Below, piece by piece: positions 34,549-46,500 of a DNA stretch of 64,000 bases. Origin of the DNA: Dermanyssus gallinae. Taxonomy: Eukaryota > Arthropoda > Arachnida > Mesostigmata > Dermanyssidae. The stretch's first letter is position 1, and each line of letters begins with the position of its first letter. The translations under genes were made by a program, and so were the position numbers. The notes below the pieces were generated by a model. That model searched no databases. It worked only from the letters and a program-made list of their open reading frames with translations, and had not been told where the DNA came from. The stretch covers positions 2,752,501 through 2,816,500 of the forward strand of contig QVRM01002189.1 of assembly GCA_003439945.1 (NCBI GenBank), written 5' to 3'.

Positions 34549-37500
34549 TCCGTTCAATTGATGCTAATCCTGCAAATCGTCGCTGTTGTCGTCCAAGCCA
34601 CACTTAGAGAGCACAACGACGACGACGTGGGCGACGGCGATAATGGGTGTCTGTCTGCTTGCACGCGTTTGTGCGGCCGGCCTCAAGAAAGAGGAAAAAG
34701 AACAACAATTTCTTTTTGACGATGATGATGACGATGACAATGATGATGATGATGGCAATGACAATGGCAATGACGACGAACACAACGAACACCCCCCCCC
34801 CCAGGCCCCTCCCCCCGCCTTACAACGCCCTACGTCAGAGCAGAGGTTTCCTCCTCCCTCCTGATGGTGGTGCTTCACAGCCCATTCGCACTCATCCCAC
34901 GCCGTCTCTATTCGCACTTTTCCCATTGGCACCTCTCCCCGGCTCGGCTCGGCCCGTCCCAACCGACACCACGCCGCCAACCAACCAACACCGCCATGGG
35001 GTTGCCGAAAACGAGAACGAACCTGCGGGACACGGCTACACGAACGACGACGACGTCTTCTTGTCGAGTGCGACGCCGCTACTGTTTCGTACTGCTTTCA
35101 TGCGCACGTTGGACGAACGGACCCTCGGACGGACCCACCCACGGACGGAGGGACAATCTCGCAGCCTGCCGCTGCCGCTCGAATGGCGCTCGAATGACGG
35201 GGGAACTACGACCACTGTTCGGGAACGTTCCACCAACGTTCCTGCAACGTATGTCGCCTATCTACTGTTACTACGACCACTTCCACCAGTACTCTACTAC
35301 TGCTACTACTAACTACTACTACTACTACTATTACGCGTCTGTAAAGGTTTCACTGTGGGTTCGTTGTTCCACTGTGTGCAATACCGCCGCAATAGCAGCA
35401 TCTACCGGAGCAGCAGCAGCAGCAGCAACGAGCCAACTTTTGGCAAGCGTTGACCGACCGGCCGACCGCTGGCTCGCTCAACTGGCAGAGCGGTGTCTCT
35501 TTAAGCACGCGGGACACGTTCGCATGGTCGAAAATTCTATCGCCGCCACCGCCTCGTGGTCATCATCCACCATCGGCACAAAGCGCCTTCGAGGAGGTCC
35601 GTTCGTCCGTCCGACCAACCGAGGACATCCGAGGCCATCCGAGCCACCGACCAACGACAATTTGCCATAGACGTAGTTCTTTGCCATGGCGTATCCAGTT
35701 TCGAGTTGTCGACTGTTGGCTTGCTAAGTACGATGTAGAGTACAACCCTATATATATATATGAGTGCACGTCGCCCACAATTTGATCGGCTAGCCTAATA
35801 ATGATCATAGTCATTGAATGTATTGTTTATTAACCAATATTTGGTTTATGCACATATGTGCTACAGCTCTCCTAAGTAACTTTCATCAGCGACTTTGCTT
35901 TTGTACACTGTTGGAGGTGATACAGATCACATGATTTTCCGCATAGGTTGCATTCACACTCGGTTGATATCTCATGCCACCCATTTCGTATACATATCTT
36001 CATATGAAATCCATGCATTGCAAACCCAGTAACGAAGTATCTGTTTCTACAACATGGGCTCTTCCAGTAGTCTGTAGTCATCGCTCTAGTCTCATAAAAA
36101 CGCCAATCAACATCCGCAAATTTATACTCCCATTCGGCAAGATGATTCTCAAAGGCCTCCGTTTTCGGTAAAGCATAAGTTGCCCTGAGCTCCTCCACAA
36201 AAAGTGGTGTCGAGGCCAACAGATACACAAGACGATTGCGGCTAGTGCGGTGAACTACTAGCACTCTTTTTAGAAAGCTGGCTTTAATTTTATCAAGTAC
36301 TTCCAGATTTGCTTTTGATAGGTGGGGCCATATGACCTGTATCGCGTAAGCAGCGGTCGGCGCAATCTTTAAATTAAAAAGTTTGAGAGCGACATCTAGT
36401 GACAACCGATGAGGCTCTGGAATATTATGAAACGATAAAATGCCCTTACGAGCTCTTACCTCGATATGTTTAGTGAAATTTAAACCCTGCGTTGAAAAGA
36501 TTACTCCAAGATAAGAAAAATGTTGAACAAAATCTATTGGTGCTAAGCTCAAGCGCAATTCGTCTTTTTCTGCGAGCCTACCTCCGCGGCGAAACTTCAT
36601 TGCTTTCGTTTTTGCTACGTTTATCACTAGAGCATTTAGGTCAACAAACTTTTGGAGTGAAGCAAGAGATTGCTGCAGATGAAATCGACTCCGCGAGTAG
36701 AGGACGAGGTCATCTGCATACATGAGTGTACTAACTTGCGGGTGTCGACGCTGGATTTTGTCCGGCAGATCGCTCACCAATATTGAGAATAGTAACGGGC
36801 TAAGATTATCGCCTTGTGCAACTCCTGTAGTCTGAGTAATTGGGGTGTGTTCAGTTACACCGTCGTCGATGATTACATGCCCCTCTTGCAGCATAGCTTG
36901 TAATAGCTTTAGTATTACCGCTGGGACACCGCATAGCGCTAATTTCTCTAGGATTATTGTTCGTGACGCCGTATCAAAAGCCGCCTTAAAGTCTACGAAA
37001 ACAGCAAAAAGAAAGTTACGTTTAACCCGTAGAGTCATTTGAATACTATTGAGAAGAACGGAGCAAGCCGTCATCGTCGACCTCCCTCGCCTAAAGCCGT
37101 GCTGCTGCTCTGGCAAGCACTCGGTACTTTCCAAAAAATCTTCTAGTCGACGTGCTACCAATGCTGACAGTACTTTGTAAATGACGCTTTTCTTTGCTAT
37201 GCCACGGTACGACGAAGGTATCAAGGGATCCCCTTTTCCCTTCGGTAACACACTTAAAAGGCTGACTTTCCATTCTTCAGGTAAGTGCGATGTCTTCAAG
37301 ATTTCGTTGAAGAGAGAAGTAAGACAAGGAGCCAGAATAATCGCCTGCTGCAGATGTTCATTCCGAACGAGGTCTGGGCCCGCAGCCTTTCCTGACGGCG
37401 CCTTCATTATCACATTCACAACCTCCGAGATACCGATAGGGCGAACCAGCTCCTGTCGAGCTTTGGTTGTCCTTTGTCCCCAAACGGAGACGTATATCGG

Positions 37501-40500
37501 GATGCAACTAGGAATCGTTGATGAGCTGGCAAACATCTGTCGAAAATAACTATGCAGCCTCTCAGGTGATACTGGACAGGCTGTTGAGCGCATCTCGGAG
37601 CGTAGCCATTTATGTGGATGAAGCTGGGACTGTCTGAGAAGCTTGTTTTGTGCTTCTATCTCGTGCTCCAGTTTAGCACTACGCACCGCCTTTTTATAGA
37701 TCCGACTGGCATTCGTATACAGGAAGGTCATTTCCGGACGAATTTTTGCCAAGATATACGTCTGAATCATACAGTGTTTCAGAGATCGGCACTCTCGGGT
37801 ATACCAACAGGTTGTTCGAGGTTTACTCGGCTGGGGACGCACGCTCTGCAGTATGACATTTTGAACTTGTGTTGCATATACTGCGACATTCAGGGGGTTC
37901 GGAATAGGGAGAACATCTGGCGAGAGCTCCAGTAAGCGGGTTGAGTCAACGGCAGCGTTTAACCGTTGCCGCCTTTGGCCTGCTGCCTGATAATGTACCG
38001 TAAGCGACATTGCAACAGGAAGATGTCGTCTAGTACCAAAGGCCAGAGTGTTTAACTGTGGACCCTTGTACCTGATGCTGTCGTGTCTGGCGTTTGTGGC
38101 GAATATATCTATCGTAGACCTCCCTTGTGGGGCTACATAGGTCGGTTCCTCGGCTGTGGAAACCACCCACATACAACGGGACGCTAACGTGCTGATAAGT
38201 GCATCTGTTCTAACATTGTCCGGTTTGTCGAGAGGGCAGTTGAGATCCCCGCAAAGCACTGTTGTTTTGTTAAGGTCGACTTTGTCCAAGCAATACACTA
38301 GCTTTTCCAAGAGGTCGGGAGTAGCTTCCGATGGACTAGAATACATTGCAATTATATTTATGGAACTTCCTGCAAGTACAACGCAGTTGTCCTCTGTGTA
38401 TAGTGCTTCTATACCATTAAGCTTACTGTTGTATAGTACAGCTACTCCACCGCTTGCTCTTCCAAGACCTTCACTCCGTTGTCCAAGACATTCTATCAGA
38501 TACCAGCCAGAAACAACAGTTGGTTCCGTGGCCCAGGTCTCAGTGAGAACCAGCACGTCATATTGAGAATCTATAGTCAGAGGAAGAAAGGCCAAGGTTG
38601 ATTTTATATTTTCGCAATTCCATTGAAAGAAGGTGATTTGATGTTGCTGTTTCTGGCTCGGTCTTGAAAGGTCTTTCGCCGTGACACTACCTGCACGTGC
38701 GTGCTTTGGTCACGAGTGCCCTTTACTCTTACTTTTTCCGGCAGTATCTGGAGTCACTTCATTCGTGGAGACATGAAGCGCTTCTCGTAGGGATGCTTCG
38801 ATTGAGTGCCGGAGTGCATCTCCGATCTCAATATTTTCAGGGTGCTTCTTTGTTTTAAAGGAGCTCGCTGATCCCAACAGCTGCGAGAATAGAGATGGCA
38901 TTATTTTGCCAATGGCACTGGTGATTGCCGCTTGTACTGCTTCTACGATACAAGGGATAATCTTATCCATGATAGATTGGACAAGACCATCACTATTTTT
39001 GGCCACAGGTGGTCTTTTTTGAGCCGGCGCAGTTTGGGTTCCGAGCATCTTGCTCTCTGCGGGGTCGTTGACTATTTTAATTCCGTTCTTTACTACAGAA
39101 GACCAACTGCGTTTGGAGAAGTTGTCAGACGCGTGTACGTAGGCTACTGGAGCGCAGAGTGGAATACTTGGGGCTTCTGTCTGCCTTTGTATTATGTTTC
39201 GCGACGTTTTATTTAGCATGTCCATGCGGCGCAACCTATGTGGGCAGGACCCCCAGGTGGCTTCGTGGCAACCATTGCACAGGCAGCAGCGGGCTTCTGC
39301 CTTACAGTCTTTCCTTAAATGCTCTTGTGACCCGCACCTCCGGCATCTCGGCTTTGTCATCTTGCAATTGGTAACTAAATGATCCATGCTAAAGCATCTG
39401 AAGCATTGCATTGGCTCGCGGTACAACATGACCCCGTGTTGTTTAAGTCCTAGGCGGACCTCTGCTGGAAAGTTGTTGCCCGCAAAGGTCAGAATAACAT
39501 GCTCTGTTGCCGTTACAATATTGGTGCTTGGATTCTTTGTTTTCACTCGGACTGCTTCGGAGACTCCATGCGATGTGAGAGAAGCTAATATGGCTGCTTC
39601 GGATATAGAAGGGTGCACACCAGAAATCTTGCCTTTTACTGAGGAGCGAGCTCCGCTTATTCTCGCAGATACCTTAACTCCTGCCAACTCTTGCAGCGAT
39701 AACAAAGTACCTCTGTCAACCTCGTCTTCTACTGCAATAACGAGTTCCCCATTTCTAGTAAATCGAGGTTCTTCAACTTTGCCTTTGATGTGTTGCGCAA
39801 TGCAGTGACATACGTCATTAAAACGCGTCTCCAAAGCGTTATCATCAGCTGTAAATATTACAGCCACCTGTTTGGCGAGTACCACCTTTGACTCACGCAA
39901 TCGTTTGTTGCGCGTCACTGTTTGGAAACCATCATCGTCGGTGAGATCTTCTTTTTCTTGAACGTCGGTAGTGACTGTGGTTGCATCGTCCCTCTCTTCA
40001 GTAAGCGTGATCATAGTCATAACAATATTCAGCATACCATAGCCACCGTGGTGGTGGTGATGGTGGTGGTTTGCGGTGGTTGTTCGTACGCGGTGATTAC
40101 TTGGCAGTACAGTATCTGGATAAGCTGCCCTAATACGTATACATATCCGTATTATAGCAAAAACAGCAGCAGCAGCAGCAGCAGCTGTAGCCCACTCGGG
40201 TTAGTTCGCCCCATCAACAAATCATCACCACCACCACCGCCGCCGCCAAGTCGCTTCCTGGCATTGATTCAGTGGGTGTTGGTTGTCTTCTTCTTCATCT
40301 TCATCTTCTTCTAGTTCGGCTCATCGACTTCGATTCTGTTCGATCCTGGGACAGGTTTGGCCTAGTCTAGCTTAGTAGTCTAGCCCCGGCCTGACATGAT
40401 GCCACAAAGCAAAACGGTGGTCGGGGCTTCTCGTTGGCCGGTTGACGAATTGAAGCCGTCAAGCCGACACGATGGCCGACGAACGGAGATAGGAGAGAGG

Positions 40501-43500
40501 GGAAGAGAGAAAGAGAGAGCGAGAGAGAGGCAAAGCGAGAGACGGCAAGAGATCTCGGAGGTAGAGAGGCATAGCAGATAGGCAACGCTCGTCACCTCAT
40601 ACTCTCGCGCTCTTCAATGAAGATAGCCAATAGCATAGACAGACAGACAGACAGACAGACACAGACAAAAACGGACGGAGGGTTGAACAGCCAGGCATAC
40701 GGCAGCGGCGGCGGCGGCACCACAGGCTGACAGGAGCTGACAGGCGGCGTGAAGGCACGCAGATACGCAGACAACGGCTATAACGGCCGAGATCTTGTTG
40801 CCACGAAGAACTAAGCTTACGCTGCAGTCCTCAATCGCCTCTACTGCTGCTGCTGCTGCCGCTGCCGCCGCCGCCACGACTGCTGTTTTAGGCTGGGCTG
40901 TTATACACGGATGCCTGTCCGTCCTTGTGTGGCTATATGGCTGTATGTACAACATATACAATGTAGGCATCTTTGTATGTTCGTATGGATGCATCTCTCT
41001 GTACGTACGTATAGATGCATCTCTGTGTACATACGCATGAGTGCTTCTCTCTGTACGTGTGTATGGATGCATCTTTGTACGTACGTATGGATGCATTTCT
41101 GTACGTATGTATGGATGCATCTCTGTACGTGCGTATGGATGCATCTTTCTATACGTACGCATGGATGCATATCGCTGTACGGACGTATGGATGCATCTCT
41201 CTGTACGTGCGTATGGATGCATCTCTCTGTACGTACGTGTGGATACATTTCTGTACGTACGTATGGATACATGTATGCACGCACGCATGGATGCAGCCCT
41301 GTACGTACGCATGGATGCATCTCTCTGTACGTACGTATGGATGCATCTCTCTGTACGTACGTATGAATGCATCTCTCTGTACGTGCGTATGGATGCATCT
41401 GGGTATGTATGAATGTATGGATGCATCCATGTATGTATGCACGCATGCATGTCTGGCTGTGTATGACCATATGTGTGTCTGTATGAATGTATGTCGTCCT
41501 TGATGCGAGGTAGTGTGCCTGCGTGTGTGCGTGTGCCGTAGACGTGGCCATGTGTCTGTGTGTACGCGGGCGTGAAGTACTGCGCGGGCGGGGTATAGAT
41601 ATAGCACGGTCTTCCCGTCTTCGGTATTGGCTAGTAGTTGGCCCGACGGTCGGTCGATCTGTCTGCCTGCGCGGCGAAGCAAACAAATGTCCTGCCTATA
41701 TTTCATTGGCTCACGACCACGCCGACAGTGGCCACGCCGGCAGCAGCAGCAGCGGCGGCAGCAGCTTAGCGACGTCAAGCGACGCAAGACACCACGTCGA
41801 GATGGTGCCCGCTTGCCGGGCGGCCGGCCGACGCCTGTCCTCAACACAGCATTTTCAGCTTATTTTTCTTCTTCTCCCTTCTCATCCTCCTCCTCGTTTT
41901 CCTCTTGTTGGTCGTCGTTGTCGTCGTCGCTTCTTAAGTAATAATAGTAGTAGTAGTAGCAATACTACTCGAGTCTAAGTAGTTATACTAACAACAACAA
42001 GAACAACAACAATAGTAGTAGTAGTAGTGTCTCCTAGGCCGTAGTCTACGCACACGTGGCATCATGAAGCTGCCCCCTGTCATGCAGTTGCCGTTTTCAT
42101 TGATAGGGTTCCCTCGATCTCACGTCTGCTCCCTCCCTTCTTCCCTCTATGTCTCTTTTGCTGGGCAAGTCTCTCTCTCTCTGTCTCTTGCAATCTCGTT
42201 CATCCGCTCGTTTGCTTCTTCACACACACACATACACTCCCCCGTCCGCCCCCTCCCTCCCCCGAGGTTCACCTCTTGGCAGAGATCTTCATGCAGCTGC
42301 TAGACCGATGAGTCATTAGCCGATGAGTTAGACTCGCTGCATCAATAATGCTCTTCGGCATTTTCCCTATGACCCGATTGCGGCCCTACGGCAACTTCGT
42401 AGTGGCTATTGGCCTGTGCACGTTGCTGTCTCGTGTTCCTCATTCAATTTTCGCGCGCTTTATCGTCAGACTGGCCGCTGCAACCTATCCAAATCCAAAT
42501 AGCCATCCAGATGTGCAAACAGAGCAAATGCGCATGTGATGCTGCCAACGCAGTAACTTTAACACGACGTTCCTAAGTAGCTAATTCACACGAAACGAAA
42601 CAGTTTGATTATAAAAAGAAAGTCGTAGTCAAAAACCAAATGGCTCTCGTTACTGGCTACAGCCTACGCAACCTGCTTGCCGAGATGCTCGTATAGTTTT
42701 TCTAATTACTGCATGTTCAACCTCCGGCACCCTACTGGCGAATCGGTGTAGTCCATATATGAGAATCAAGCTAATTTGATCCGAATAGGCAACGCTGTGT
42801 GTTGACACATATCTCTAAATGCACCGCAATTGAAATCATAAATAACATGTTTGTCTGGCGTGTAGCCAGCGAATGGCGCAACAAGGCAACTTCGCAGACA
42901 TCTCTGCATCCAAGCTTCCACCCACCCTTTATTCGGTAAATAATAAAGCCGTTTTCTACTCTATTCTCATCTCTATGGGAGACACCTAGAACGAGTTCGT
43001 CTTGATAAACTACAACGTCGCAATATCGTAACGTACGTACTGCTCCCTTTAAGAGGGCACGTCGACATTAAGGTCTAGTATTTACCGAAATAATACCAAT
43101 TTAAAATGAAACTGGTGAATGCTCAAGTAACATGCTTATTCCAATCACTTGGTAGTGGTTTTTAACCTGAAAAACGTCCGATCACATATTTCATGCTCTT
43201 ATGTTCACCTATGTTGCATAATGTTCACCTATGCTCAAATGTTCACCTATGTTGCACCTATTTTCTACCTTAGCAGCCTTGGGCCTCTGACGCCAATGGC
43301 CCTACTTGACAAAAGCATTACGCCGTTCGGCCTAGCAAATAACAAGCTAGTTTTGTTGTCAGTAAGGCAGGTAGGTGCCTGTAGTCAATACGATTGCGGA
43401 GACGAACCTCTTCGTGAGACCCCACATTTTACCTAGACTACGCGCCATGCATAGGCATATCCGAATAAGACTTCAGAAAACGCGTTCGGCTAGCTAGTTT

Positions 43501-46500
43501 TCTTTGGCAGTGTCGCACACTGATTGTCAGCAGAAGCAGAGTGGCAGACGAGACAAACGTCAGTTTATTGATCAGTTCATATTGCATTTTGTCTTTGTAC
43601 CACCTCTTCCGGATATGGCGCGTTAACGCAGTGCGGCGCAACTCGGACTTCAACAACAAGTACACTCTGCGTACGATCCTCGGCCAGGACCTATTTCGGG
43701 CTGAAGAAGCGACGACGCTCTGCGCTCGAGACTGCTGCGGGCCTGATCGCGCGTTTCACATGAACATCGTCGACCTCCACGGAAGGCCGGTCATCACGCT
43801 GGAACGGCCGCACTGGCTGAACGTCTGCTGTTGCTGTCCCCTGTTGGACATCTGTCAGCAGGTTCGTACTTGCAGCACTTCGCATGGCCGGTCACGAGGA
43901 CGGCCGTGCCGTCAACGATGATAACGACTAAACCGTTGTGAACCGTGATGAACAAACTTATTGCTGGGTACTTGTAGGTACTTGAACCTGCTCTTGGATG
44001 GTACTACCATACAGTACCGTATATGCAGATGCGTACATGCGTACCGTATAAACTAGAGGTCGTTGCAGTTAGTGGTACTGCAAAGGGGATGTACGTAACG
44101 TACTAATAAGTGCGTCAATGACAAGTGCCGGAGGTCACGGCACGCGTGCTAAATCACACAGCGCCACAGTCGTGTTTCGTGTGTGTCTTTTTGCCAGGGT
44201 ACGTTAGACAGGAAAATGGTGCCTCCTCTATCTCGCCTCCTTCCGCGGGTTTTATAACCACCACATCCCACGCGATCTTGCATGATCTATTTTTGCATAG
44301 ACGCGTTGAATGTAGGTGCCGTGTTACACTGGAGACACTGATGTATCCAGCCCGCAACCTAACCTGCCCGCTAAACGATTAAAAAGCATTTCACTCATAA
44401 GCTGGCCACATACTTTCCTGCTTGGTCATGCGCCCGTGCGCACGGTTGTTGTTATTGTTGCTGTTTGTATATCGTTATCGCAACACGCGGCCCTTTACTG
44501 TGCTAGAACTAGTTGCTTTCGAGTGAAATAACGTGGTTAAAGGGACACTAAAGGCATCTCACGTGTAATTAAGAAAACCTCCTGCGTTACAACGAGATCT
44601 TTTAATACCTGTCATAGAAGGCTAGCAAACGCTGAACAGGCCCTAAAACGCCCAGCTCAAAAATAAAGTGGCAAAAAGCATTCGCTGAGTAAAAAGCAGT
44701 ACGCTGTAGCTTAACTACGCACTGATAAGTTGAATAGCAATCATTGATGAACAGCTGAGATGGTGGCCCAATGAGCAAGCGGAGCCTATGACTGACCGTT
44801 TACCTGGGGATCAGATCAAAGTCTCTCCGAGTGCAATATGGTAGCGGGACGCAGCACACATGAAGCTTGGCTTTTCTCTCGATACACCAAAGACGTATGC
44901 GTGACGCCACGGATTGGTGACATCAACGCCAATTGGGTCATTTAGAAGGGTATATATATATATATGCCAAAGATATATTATGGTTCTGAAGACAAATATG
45001 ATGATTCGCGTTGTTCGTCGCGTGGGTCTTGAAGAGCAAAAATGCTCATATACGCAATTTTTTACGCACGTTTAATTTTTTTGAGTTGCTTGAAAATTGA
45101 GTCTAAACATGTGGGAAGGGCACTCCTCATATATCAAGTCATCATAAACGTCTGGACGCCATTCACAATAATATGCTCGGTTCATTCTGGCATATTGTAG
45201 GTACTTTTTTTCTAATATAATTGTTTTAAATCATTTATTCTGAGTCTAGATTGGTTATTTAACGAATAAGAGAGATCGCCCAGAGCTGCAAGGAAAAGCG
45301 CTTGGATTTGCATAATGCGAGACGGCGACTCTAACCTGTCATTGCAAGTTCGCATGGCCATTCGCAAAATAATATTCTCCCAGACAGCGATCAATGGCTG
45401 TCAAACTGACAGGTTTTCTGACCATATTTTGCATCGGAATCACAACCGTTGGAAATTGGCGGTGGTAGTCCAGATAGTCGGTTCGGTGAGTGAAAACTCG
45501 GAATACCAACTCGGAGGTTGGACTGCCTCAATTGACTCGTTTCGTCCATTTTCATCCATTCGTCTTCTTAAATCTGACTAATTATTTCTCAGCTTTCGAT
45601 CACCTCTCTCGACTCTAATTATAGCTCTCGATTAGACTTTTCACCGCTGATCTCGGCATGCAAAAAATTCACAATCAGAATCCAATGCAGCGCCGAGGCC
45701 GAAGACGAACGGGAAGACCAGAGTGTGCTTCAAAGCAGAAATAACACATACATTCACAGCCACATAGCCACATCCGTACATGTACACAGACGCCAAGATG
45801 TATTACTATATATTTTACTCTAACGTACTCTCATTGGTGCAACATTGTATCTGTATATTATGATGATAATGATGAAGCTGATGGAAACGTCGCCCCAAAT
45901 GATGCGCCAGTCTCCGTAGTGTGCTGTCGTCAGACACAGACTTCCCTGCGACGAGGTGTTTGTTGTCCGCGATCGCGTATCGCGCCCGCGACCATCTGCT
46001 GCTGCACCAGTTAATTTGTTCCGGTTAATCGGGCAGCAGGCCATAGTTAGGCCACGTCGCTAACTATGCCCTCTTTCCAGAGACACACATACATACACAC
46101 ATAGATACACATATACATACGTACACAAAAACGTATGCATCTACGTACACAAACATAAACAGGCGAGGGAGAGATATAGTTGCGGAACACAGAAATGCTG
46201 CTGCTGCTACCGCCGCCGCTGGCGCTAATGCTGCTGCTGATGCTTTCTTCGCGGCTGATGACCTCTGACTAAACGTCCAACCAGCCATTCACTCGTAGGT
46301 TTGTGGTAGATTCTGAGTGGAAATGGACGGACGGACGGAAGGACAACGGCGAGGCGCCGACACGTAGCAACACAACCCCCTTGCCTTCCTTCGACGCGAA
46401 CCCCATCTAATTAATTTCCGCCGGAACGCTAGACGCGCAAACCCGCCGGCCCGCCTGTATTTATGCTGTCATTAACGGTAGACACGGTTAACACCGTGGT

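Noticed and set aside
34564..35670. Frames of 138-268 codons on both strands at 34.5-35.7 kb
   Set aside because: Overlapping, low-complexity and mutually exclusive, in an intron with GAC/GAT and CT repeats; no domain visible.
40614..41847. Long frames on both strands encoding His-Pro-Tyr-Val-Arg-Thr-type repeats
   Set aside because: They are by-products of the 24/26-bp minisatellite, with no start, splice or domain support.
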